A DNA stretch of 15,302 bases, taken from an uncultured Bacillota bacterium. Lineage in GTDB: Bacteria; Bacillota_A; Clostridia; Peptostreptococcales; Anaerovoracaceae. The DNA is taken from positions 1 through 15,302 of the forward strand of contig CAMOWO010000006.1 of NCBI GenBank assembly GCA_946628525.1. Reading direction: 5' to 3'. The notes under the pieces are model-generated. The model worked only from the letters and a program-made list of their open reading frames with translations. It had not been told where the DNA came from and ran no database searches. The translations under genes were made by a program, and so were the position numbers. This document shows, piece by piece, positions 1-5,292 of the stretch (its first letter is position 1; each line of letters starts with the position of its first letter).

Positions 1-1
1 G

Positions 2-493
2 GCAGCAGCCCAGAAGATCAAGCTCACAAGAAGCGAAGGCGCAACAGCAAAGCTGACCATCACACCATCGAAGAAAGGCATCGTGAAATACACGATCGCA
101 AAGGGCGGCACCATCAAGATCATACCGGTCAAGGCCGGCAAGATGACACTGACCATCAGCGCCGGAGCCGACGATGTCTTCGAGGCCGCGCAGCCGGTGA
201 AGATCACCGTCACCGTGAAGGCAAGACCGGCGAAAGTGACCGCCAAGGTCAAGAAGCTTTCTAAGACGAAAGCACAGGTCAGATGGGTGAAGGTGAGCGG
301 CGTGAAGAGCTACCAGATCCAGGTGTCCACATCGAAGACATTCAAGACGAAGAAGACATACACAGCGAAGTCTTCCCTCTCCAAGAAGACGGTGAAGATC
401 ACGAAGAAAAAGAAGAACTACATCCGCGTCCGCTACAAACTGGCAAGCGGCAAAGTGAGCAAATGGAGCACAACGTTGGTGGTGAAGAAGTGA
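2..493 (+). CDS. C-terminal part of an Ig-like / fibronectin type III-like surface protein (5' end outside window)
   Basis: The frame is open from base 2 to the TGA at 491-493, so the gene starts before the window; the first in-frame start-like codon (GTG at 83) is internal. The visible 163 residues are rich in Lys, Thr, Val and Ala. The first ~75 residues look like the end of a bacterial Ig-like (BIG2-type) beta domain, with alternating hydrophobic strands and an ITVTVKARPAK linker. The last ~85 resemble a fibronectin type III fold (AQVRWVKVSGVKSYQIQVS, later YIRVRYKLASGKVSKWS). Such modules end many exported Clostridial cell-surface proteins. I see no LPXTG sortase motif or membrane anchor at the C-terminus, so any attachment must lie in the missing part. 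The next gene starts 9 nt downstream. Domain class is likely; the function of the whole protein cannot be known from this fragment. Confidence 0.75.
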   Translation, partial: AAAQKIKLTRSEGATAKLTITPSKKGIVKYTIAKGGTIKIIPVKAGKMTLTISAGADDVFEAAQPVKITVTVKARPAKVTAKVKKLSKTKAQVRWVKVSGVKSYQIQVSTSKTFKTKKTYTAKSSLSKKTVKITKKKKNYIRVRYKLASGKVSKWSTTLVVKK

Positions 494-502
494 GGCATAC
501 AG

Positions 503-1681
503 ATGAGCGAGAACTATTTTGAAGCATTTGACTGCAGCAGGTCCATCCGAGACTTCGAATTCACCCGGCGGGCCGTGCGGGACATGAACAGGATCCTGGA
601 CTCCGAGCAGTTCCAGGAGATGGACTCCGAAGAGATCTTCCGCTACCTTTCGGAGGAAATGACCATCGTCGTGTTTTGCGACTACCTGAAGCGGTACCTG
701 TACGAGCTGGCGGAGATCGAGGAACCCTTCGAGACCGTGCCGGAGGAGGTCTACGTGGACATTTTGCGCGGGGCCTTCGGGGAGAACCACGCACCTTTTG
801 CATTTGAAGAGACAAGCACGAAACCCACCGCCATCATGAAGCGCTGGCTGCGGCAGGCGGCGACGACCCGGGACACCGTGTTCCTTCTGGGCTTCGGGCT
901 GGGGATGCCCGATACCGACGTGGACGATTTTTTGCGCAAAGTGTTGCTGGAGGAATCCTTCGATTTCGAGGATCCCAAAGAGTGCGTTTTTCGTTTCTGT
1001 TTCCACCGGAATCTGCCGTACGCCAAGGCGCGGCAGCTGCTGAGAGATTATGAGGCCCTACCGGGAGACGGCGAGCTGAACGAGAAACTTTGGGAGTTCA
1101 TGCGGGGGAATCCGCAGATGTACATGGCGTCGGAGGACCAGCTTTTGCTCTATCTGGGGCAGCTGAAACTGTACCTGCGGGAGGCGGATACCCACAGCGC
1201 GGTGAAGGCGACCTTTGATTCTTTGTATGAGGACGCGTGCCGGATCGTGGGCGGGCTGCTCTACGAAGGGCAGCAGGAAAAGATCACCCCGGCCGACGTG
1301 GAGAAGATCCTCTGCAGCGGGATCCCGACGACGTCATCGGGGAATATGATGAAAATGTCGGCGTCGATCCTGGCGAAGCAGTTCGACCAAAAGCGTATGA
1401 CGCGCCAGCGGATCACGGGGATCCTCAGTGGGAAGATCCGGGTGGAGCGGTTCGATCTGGTGACGCTGCTGTTTCTGCGCTACGCGGAGGAAGTGGAGCC
1501 GGACTGGCCGGCTGAGCGATACATGCGCTACATCGACGAGATCAACGAGGTGCTGGGCCGCTGCGGTATGATGGATATCTACCCGGTGAACCCGTACGAG
1601 GCTTTTATCTTGATGTGCCTGCTGACGGATTACCCGCTGGCCACGTATGCGGAGGTCTGGGAGCAGTCCTATGAACAGTAG
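503..1681 (+). CDS. conserved-looking hypothetical protein, 392 aa, acidic, possible helix-turn-helix near the C-terminus
   Basis: I do not recognise a named family. The ATG at 503 is preceded by GTGAGG at 489-494, which overlaps the previous stop codon, so translation may be coupled to the surface-protein gene. The protein is acidic and mostly helical by its pattern, with no signal peptide or membrane segment, so it is probably cytoplasmic. Noticeable segments are FLLGFGLGMPDTDVDDFLRK (about residues 127-146), FRFCFHRNLPYAKARQLL (about 163-180) and a basic stretch QFDQKRMTRQRITGILSGKI (about 293-312). That last stretch, followed by RVERFDLVTLLF, has the look of a helix-turn-helix. The ending MDIYPVNPYEAFILMCLL resembles hypothetical proteins I have seen in Lachnospiraceae-type genomes, but I cannot assign a role. 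A regulatory or nucleic-acid-binding function is inference only. Confidence 0.8.
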   Translation: MSENYFEAFDCSRSIRDFEFTRRAVRDMNRILDSEQFQEMDSEEIFRYLSEEMTIVVFCDYLKRYLYELAEIEEPFETVPEEVYVDILRGAFGENHAPFAFEETSTKPTAIMKRWLRQAATTRDTVFLLGFGLGMPDTDVDDFLRKVLLEESFDFEDPKECVFRFCFHRNLPYAKARQLLRDYEALPGDGELNEKLWEFMRGNPQMYMASEDQLLLYLGQLKLYLREADTHSAVKATFDSLYEDACRIVGGLLYEGQQEKITPADVEKILCSGIPTTSSGNMMKMSASILAKQFDQKRMTRQRITGILSGKIRVERFDLVTLLFLRYAEEVEPDWPAERYMRYIDEINEVLGRCGMMDIYPVNPYEAFILMCLLTDYPLATYAEVWEQSYEQ

Positions 1682-1737
1682 GGGATGTGGCCCGATCCCA
1701 AGAAACGAAAAATTCCCACGATTTCCCAAACTGTCTG

Positions 1738-1796
1738 AAAATTTATAAAAATTAAAAAATTCTGTTGACTCCGCCCGTTATTGATGTTATTATACT
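1738..1796 (+). promoter_or_regulatory. strong sigma-A type promoter with A/T-rich UP-like tract
   Basis: The -35 box TTGACT (1765-1770) and -10 box TATTAT (1788-1793) are separated by exactly 17 nt. An overlapping TATACT at 1791-1796 would give a 20-nt spacer. Directly upstream, 1738-1762 is almost entirely A and T with A-tracts, as in UP elements of highly expressed RNA genes. Transcription would start near 1800. The downstream DNA is not a credible gene but a structured RNA ending in a terminator at 2169-2203. Confidence 0.75.
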
Positions 1797-1848
1797 TATA
1801 CAAAGAAGGAACAAGAGAGCAGAAGCAACGCACATGTGTGTGAAGAAG

Positions 1849-2155
1849 CTTTAAGTTTCGAACAGAGTACGAAGTAGGTGCTCTGCAGGAAGCCGAAGAC
1901 AGGGAGAAAACAATCCCAGAGTTCCGAGGCGGACAACACGAAGAAGTGCAGATACGAAGCAGCGAAGCGAAAACGAAGGGAAACCGGGGAAAACAACTCG
2001 GGGACGTGGACACGAAGAGCGGAAGGAGAAAACAATCCGGAAGGTCGGAAGAAGCGTGACGAAGCAGGAGACGAACACGGAGGCGTGATCAGCACGACAA
2101 GTGGAAAACAACACTTAAGTCGTGAGAAAGAGAGGTTATGAAGTGAAACTTAAAG
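1849..2155 (+). other. long-range closing helix of the ncRNA (11 bp)
   Basis: The 5' arm 1849-1859 (CTTTAAGTTTC) and 3' arm 2145-2155 (GAAACTTAAAG) are exact reverse complements. Their positions just inside the promoter and just before the terminator are what is expected of the P1 helix of a large folded RNA. The pairing is seen directly; that it forms in the cell is inferred. Confidence 0.6.
1902..2124 (+). repeat. four hairpins with identical GAAAACAA loops
   Basis: Stem/loop/stem positions are 1902-1905/1906-1913/1914-1917, 1984-1988/1989-1996/1997-2001, 2025-2027/2028-2035/2036-2038 and 2099-2103/2104-2111/2112-2116. The 8-nt loop is invariant, while the stems differ in sequence yet still pair, including a G-U in the second and a closing pair that alternates A-U and G-C. 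This internal compensatory change argues for selection on a hairpin presenting the loop. The third stem is only 3 bp and is the weakest. Confidence 0.65.
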
Positions 2156-2168
2156 AAATTTCAAGATG

Positions 2169-2203
2169 ACCCGTCTGGCGGAAGTTGTGTCAGGCGGGTT
2201 TTT
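2169..2203 (+). terminator. intrinsic terminator of the ncRNA
   Basis: ACCCGTCTGGC (2169-2179) pairs over 11 bp with GTCAGGCGGGT (2189-2199), including two G-U pairs and a 9-nt loop, followed by a T-run at 2199-2203 and a second T-run at 2211-2215. Confidence 0.85.
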
Positions 2204-2216
2204 CATTGTGTTTTTG

Positions 2217-2225
2217 TGGTATAAT
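2217..2225 (+). promoter_or_regulatory. extended -10 promoter for the DUF169 / chorismate mutase operon
   Basis: TGGTATAAT at 2217-2225 matches an extended -10 element (TGnTATAAT). No good -35 box is present at the usual distance, which extended -10 promoters tolerate. The start would be near 2232, giving a leader of about 31 nt before the ATG at 2263. The start lies downstream of the ncRNA terminator, so the two units appear independent. Confidence 0.6.
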
Positions 2226-2262
2226 TACTTTAAGTTTATGCTTTATATCGAGGAGTGTGTGT

Positions 2263-3024
2263 ATGAGTTACAAGGAATTTACGGATGTTCTGGGTCTCGA
2301 GGGCTGCGTGATCGCATCCACGAGAGTGGACGCGGCAGATCAGAAATGCGACGACCTCTTTGGGTGCGTCTACAAAGTATTCCCGCAGGTCATGGCCGGA
2401 AGGACGGTCGTTTTGAAGAAGGGCTCCTGCAGCTGCGGCGGCTTCGACCACAATTCGGGGCTGATCGATTCGCGCCCGATCATTCCGGGAGGTTTCGGCA
2501 TCTTCCTGGCGCAGGGTTCCGACCAGCAGTGGACGCCGAAGGGGGAACGATTCAAATGCGATCCGCCGACGGGGGAGGCCATGTTCGACAGCCTTCCGAA
2601 GAACGTCATGGATGGACACGATGCCATCCGTTTCGAGCCATACAGAGAAGGAATGAAGGCGGATGTGGTGACGGTTTTCTGCACGCCGGATCAGCTCAGT
2701 GCACTCTTCAATCTGCACGGATATAACAGGGGCTATTACGATCACATCGTGGCAACGACAGCATCGGGCTGCGCCTCCATGCTGAGGGTGGCTTTCGCCG
2801 AGATCGGCAAGGAGAATTCCAGGGCCGTCATCACGGGGACCGACATCGCCACGAGAAAATTCATCGACGAAGACAAAGTAGCCATTTCCTTTACGGGGGA
2901 TGACTTCGAATATATGCTCAGCGTGACGGGCGAATGCTTCTTCCACGCGGAGGTTTTTAAGAAGACAAAAGAGAGAATTCATAAGGGCAAAGGCAAGGAA
3001 CCGGAGTATACGATACTGGCATAG
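2263..3024 (+). CDS. DUF169 family protein
   Basis: This 253-aa protein has the character of the DUF169 family (COG2043 type), whose biochemical role is not established. The ATG at 2263 is chosen because AGGAG at 2251-2255 sits 7 nt upstream. The longer frame back to 2185 would overlap the terminator and the -10 box and would add an unrelated hydrophobic stretch. Visible features are GCVIASTRVD near the N-terminus, KKGSCSCGGFDHNSGL with Cys56 and Cys58, RPIIPGGFGIFLAQGS, and a glycine/alanine turn TTASGCASMLRVAF in the C-terminal half. No signal peptide or membrane segment is seen, so it is probably cytoplasmic. The chorismate mutase-like gene follows after 18 nt, so the two are almost certainly co-transcribed. 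A link to aromatic metabolism is inferred from this context only. Confidence 0.85.
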   Translation: MSYKEFTDVLGLEGCVIASTRVDAADQKCDDLFGCVYKVFPQVMAGRTVVLKKGSCSCGGFDHNSGLIDSRPIIPGGFGIFLAQGSDQQWTPKGERFKCDPPTGEAMFDSLPKNVMDGHDAIRFEPYREGMKADVVTVFCTPDQLSALFNLHGYNRGYYDHIVATTASGCASMLRVAFAEIGKENSRAVITGTDIATRKFIDEDKVAISFTGDDFEYMLSVTGECFFHAEVFKKTKERIHKGKGKEPEYTILA

Positions 3025-3042
3025 CCAAGAAGGAGGAGAGAA

Positions 3043-3609
3043 ATGAAATTAGATGATATCAGAAAAGATATAGACGTGCTGGATGCTCAGATAAGAGAGC
3101 TTCTGATGAAGCGTCTTGACTATGCGGAACAGGTCGTACAGACGAAGATCGACGCAGGCGTACACAACATTTACCTGGCAGAACGTGAGGACGACATCGT
3201 CGCCAACATGGGCGACGGGATCCCTGAGGACAGGATGCTCGAGATGATGGGCTTCACCCGCAAGATGGTAGAAGTCAGCAGAATGCATCAGTACAGCATG
3301 CTTTACGATCAGGTGGACGGGATATTCGACGAGCTTTTGGAAGACGTGGAGATCCCGGCAGATCCGAAGAGTGTCACCTTTGAGATCATCATGCTGAACG
3401 AAATGGGGCAGGCGGCAACATTTTGCGGGCTCATCAGCGACTCCATGTTCAACATGGCGGAGTTCAAGTGGATGGACACCTCCGTTGACAATACCGCGGC
3501 ACGGCTTTGGGTCACGGTAGAGGGCAGCATTTACGATGAGAAGATGAGAAAACTGCTGCTGCAGATCTCCCAGGAGAGCCAGGAATTCTCCATCCTCCAC
3601 ATCGGATAG
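3043..3609 (+). CDS. chorismate mutase (AroQ class) with C-terminal ACT-like domain
   Basis: Residues 1-90 form an all-helical chorismate mutase type II domain, which converts chorismate to prephenate for Phe/Tyr synthesis. Compared from memory with E. coli AroQ, most active-site positions are present: Arg7 (IRKDID), Arg24, Lys35, Arg48-Glu49 (AEREDDI), Ser79 and Gln83. The position of the E. coli active-site Asp holds Leu45. Residues ~105-188 alternate strands and helices (VTFEIIMLNEMGQAATFCGL, then ARLWVTVEGSIYDEKMRKLL) in the manner of an ACT regulatory domain; there is no prephenate dehydratase or dehydrogenase domain. A mutase fused directly to an ACT-like module in 188 aa is uncommon among textbook enzymes. 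AGGAGG at 3031-3036 lies 6 nt before the ATG. It is second in the operon with DUF169; a terminator follows at 3642-3674. Feedback by aromatic amino acids is inferred. Confidence 0.75.
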   Translation: MKLDDIRKDIDVLDAQIRELLMKRLDYAEQVVQTKIDAGVHNIYLAEREDDIVANMGDGIPEDRMLEMMGFTRKMVEVSRMHQYSMLYDQVDGIFDELLEDVEIPADPKSVTFEIIMLNEMGQAATFCGLISDSMFNMAEFKWMDTSVDNTAARLWVTVEGSIYDEKMRKLLLQISQESQEFSILHIG

Positions 3610-3611
3610 AA

Positions 3612-3640
3612 TTGATAAACTGTGAAAAAGATAGTACAAT
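3612..3640 (+). promoter_or_regulatory. promoter for the DUF445-HAD-thiD unit
   Basis: TTGATA (3612-3617) and TACAAT (3635-3640) are 17 nt apart. It lies between the stop codon of the chorismate mutase gene and the terminator hairpin. The expected start near 3647 falls inside the 5' arm of that hairpin. Confidence 0.6.
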
Positions 3641-3641
3641 A

Positions 3642-3674
3642 AAGTACGTTCGTATCGTGCGGACGTACTTTTTT
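3642..3674 (+). terminator. intrinsic terminator after the chorismate mutase gene
   Basis: AAGTACGTTCGTA (3642-3654) pairs with TGCGGACGTACTT (3658-3670), with two G-U pairs and a 3-nt UCG loop, followed by T's to 3674. Transcripts reading through from upstream carry the full stem; transcripts starting near 3647 would lose its first ~5 bp. Confidence 0.8.
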
Positions 3675-3693
3675 GGATTGGATGAGGTGAATG

Positions 3694-4602
3694 ATGGATA
3701 TTTCCATGCTGACGGGGCCTCTCGTAGGCGCCGTGATCGGGTATTTTACGAACTATATAGCGGTCAAGATGCTGTTCCGGCCGCATCACGAAGTGAAGAT
3801 CGGCGGGTGGACGCTTCCGATGACGCCGGGTGTCATCCCGAAGGGCAAGGGCCGGCTGGCCAGAGCCATAGGCAAAGCGGTCTCCGACAATCTCCTCACG
3901 AAGGAGGATATGAACCAGTACCTTCTCAACGAAGATACCACGAACCTCGTTGTCGATAAAGTGGTGGACATCCTGAACAAAGAGATCAAGGACGATGTCA
4001 TCGACATCTTCGGCACCACGGAGGAGGATTACAGGGAGAAGCGGGACAAGAGCATCGAGGCGGTCTGCAATTTCATGGTGGACGAGATCCGGAAGATCCC
4101 GCTCAAAGAGAAAATCACCGGAGTCATCGTCGAGGCCGGCAAAGAGAAGATCGGCGAGCTGGCCAGAGAAGGGGGCATGATGAGCATGATCTCCCTCGTC
4201 CTCACAGACGAGAAACTGGAGGAACTGGCAGGCCCGATGGGCTGGAAGGCCGAGAAATACATAGAAGAACACGCATACGAGTACATCCAGCCTGTTTTTC
4301 ATGAGAAGATCGGGGAACTGGAAGGGGAGCGCATCATGGACATCCTCAACAGGTTCGGCCTCGAAGACGGCAGGATCCGCAGAGAGATCGAGAGCATGTA
4401 CGTGGGCCTCGTGAACGACAACATCGGCAAGGTCATGGGGTATCTGGATATCGCCGGCCTGATCGAGAACAAGATCAACGCCATGAGCGTAGAGGAACTG
4501 GAGAAGCTGGTGCTTTCGGTCATGAAGAACGAACTGAACATGATCGTCCGGCTCGGTGCAGTCATCGGTTTCATCATCGGTATCGTCAACGTATTCATTT
4601 AA
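3694..4602 (+). CDS. DUF445 family membrane-anchored protein
   Basis: The N-terminus has the DUF445 signature: GYFTNYIAVKMLFRP (residues ~15-29) and LPMTPGVIPKGKGRLARAIG (~40-59). The family includes B. subtilis YheB; its function is not established. The first ~22 residues form a hydrophobic membrane segment (LVGAVIGYF), and the last 16 (LGAVIGFIIGIVNVFI) form a second. A long charged helical region lies between them, so the protein is likely anchored at both ends. Two adjacent ATGs exist (3691 and 3694). I prefer 3694 because AGG at 3685-3687 is then 6 nt away rather than 3, but 3691 cannot be excluded. The HAD gene begins 12 nt downstream with its own AGGAG, indicating one transcript with HAD and thiD. 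Confidence 0.85.
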   Translation: MDISMLTGPLVGAVIGYFTNYIAVKMLFRPHHEVKIGGWTLPMTPGVIPKGKGRLARAIGKAVSDNLLTKEDMNQYLLNEDTTNLVVDKVVDILNKEIKDDVIDIFGTTEEDYREKRDKSIEAVCNFMVDEIRKIPLKEKITGVIVEAGKEKIGELAREGGMMSMISLVLTDEKLEELAGPMGWKAEKYIEEHAYEYIQPVFHEKIGELEGERIMDILNRFGLEDGRIRREIESMYVGLVNDNIGKVMGYLDIAGLIENKINAMSVEELEKLVLSVMKNELNMIVRLGAVIGFIIGIVNVFI

Positions 4603-4614
4603 CAGGAGAATAGT

Positions 4615-5292
4615 ATGATAAAAGGTGCAATTTTTGACATAGACGGGACACTTCTCGACACCATGCCAATGTGGTACCATGCAGGGAACAACTACCTCTC
4701 GCAGTTCGGGCTGCGGACGACGAAGAAAATCGACGACGACCTTTTTTGCATGAGTCTGCCGGCAGGCGCCCAGTACATATGGGACAGCTTCTCTCTGGGA
4801 GAGAGGGGCATCACAGTGGAGGACGTGCGGGCCGGCATCAAGGCGCCGGTGGTGGAGTACTACCACAAGGAAGCCCGGCCGAAGCCCGGTGCAAAGGAGC
4901 TGCTGATCTCCCTTAAGGAAGCGGGGCTCCCGGTGACCGTCGTTACCTCCAGCGACAGGCTCGACGTGAGCGCGGCACTGGAGCGGCTGGACATGCTGAA
5001 GTACGTGGACAGGGTCTTCTCCTGCACGGAAGTGGGAAGCCCGAAGTCGGAGCCCGTCATCTGGAACATGGCCTCAGAATTCATGGGCCTCGCACCGGAA
5101 GACATTTGGGTCTTTGAGGACGGCCTTTATGCCATACGGACCGCCGGCGGCATGGGATTTCGCACCGCAGGCGTATACGACGACGCCAGCAAACACGACT
5201 GGGAAGACATCCAGAAAGAAACAGACATCAGCGGGCTGGACCTCAGCCACATCACGCTTGAAAAGATAAGAGAACACAGGAGCGAGAAATGA
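4615..5292 (+). CDS. HAD superfamily hydrolase, beta-phosphoglucomutase-like subfamily
   Basis: A 225-aa haloacid dehalogenase-type phosphatase or phosphomutase. Motif I is FDIDGTLLDT, with nucleophile Asp8 and acid/base Asp10. The cap domain lies at about residues 15-85. Motif II is VVTSSDR (~103-109), motif III is the lysine in GSPKSEPV, and motif IV is VFEDGLYAIRTA with Glu168-Asp169. The glycine-rich GGMGFRTAGVYD ending is typical of subfamily IA enzymes such as phosphoglycolate phosphatase and beta-phosphoglucomutase relatives. The substrate cannot be read from the sequence. AGGAG precedes the ATG by 7 nt. The stop overlaps the thiD start (ATGA, 5289-5292), so the two are translationally coupled. 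A role on a phosphorylated pyrimidine or thiamin intermediate is possible but inferred only from that coupling. Confidence 0.88.
   Translation: MIKGAIFDIDGTLLDTMPMWYHAGNNYLSQFGLRTTKKIDDDLFCMSLPAGAQYIWDSFSLGERGITVEDVRAGIKAPVVEYYHKEARPKPGAKELLISLKEAGLPVTVVTSSDRLDVSAALERLDMLKYVDRVFSCTEVGSPKSEPVIWNMASEFMGLAPEDIWVFEDGLYAIRTAGGMGFRTAGVYDDASKHDWEDIQKETDISGLDLSHITLEKIREHRSEK

Larger units (their letters stand above)
1800..2205 (+). ncRNA. candidate structured non-coding RNA of about 400 nt, family not recognised
   Basis: The transcript would run from the promoter at 1765-1793 to the intrinsic terminator at 2169-2203. The body is purine-rich and poor in U, unlike the genes around it. CTTTAAGTTTC (1849-1859) is perfectly complementary to GAAACTTAAAG (2145-2155), closing a ~307-nt domain. 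Inside are an 8-bp hairpin (1863-1870 with 1878-1885, one G-U pair), a CAC/GTG hairpin (1937-1948), and four hairpins with the same loop GAAAACAA. These have loops at 1906-1913, 1989-1996, 2028-2035 and 2104-2111, on different stems (GGGA/TCCC, CCGGG/CTCGG, GGA/TCC, AAGTG/CACTT). The last extends by CACGAC/GTCGTG (2093-2098 with 2119-2124) past a 2-nt bulge. ACGAAG occurs six times and GGA about fifteen times. It does not look like RNase P RNA, tmRNA, SRP RNA or 6S RNA. A protein-binding or sponge RNA is an inference from the repeated loops. Confidence 0.7.

Noticed and set aside
1681..1699. GGGAT/ATCCC hairpin after the 392-aa gene as terminator
   Set aside because: Only 5 bp and followed by A-rich, not T-rich, sequence on the + strand.
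1997..2020. GGGGACGTGGAC-like segment resembling the start of tmRNA
   Set aside because: No tRNA-like ends, CCA-adjacent acceptor pairing or tag reading frame can be found.
1669..2114. Several overlapping open frames on the - strand opposite the ncRNA
   Set aside because: They are Ser/Phe/Leu-rich complements of the purine-rich strand, lack family features and lie opposite a + strand promoter and terminator.
1878..2141. Open frame of 87 codons on the + strand inside the ncRNA region, from a GTG
   Set aside because: No ribosome binding site. The product is a low-complexity Lys/Arg/Glu string created by the purine-rich RNA, and the frame crosses all the paired elements.
2185..2262. Upstream extension of the DUF169 gene
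   Set aside because: The extra residues would be encoded by the terminator and the promoter -10 box. The ATG at 2263 has a well-spaced AGGAG.
3049..4866. 605-codon open frame on the - strand
   Set aside because: It spans three + strand genes with recognisable families (chorismate mutase, DUF445, HAD). The product is His/Val/Leu/Asp-rich, typical of an antisense shadow of codon bias.
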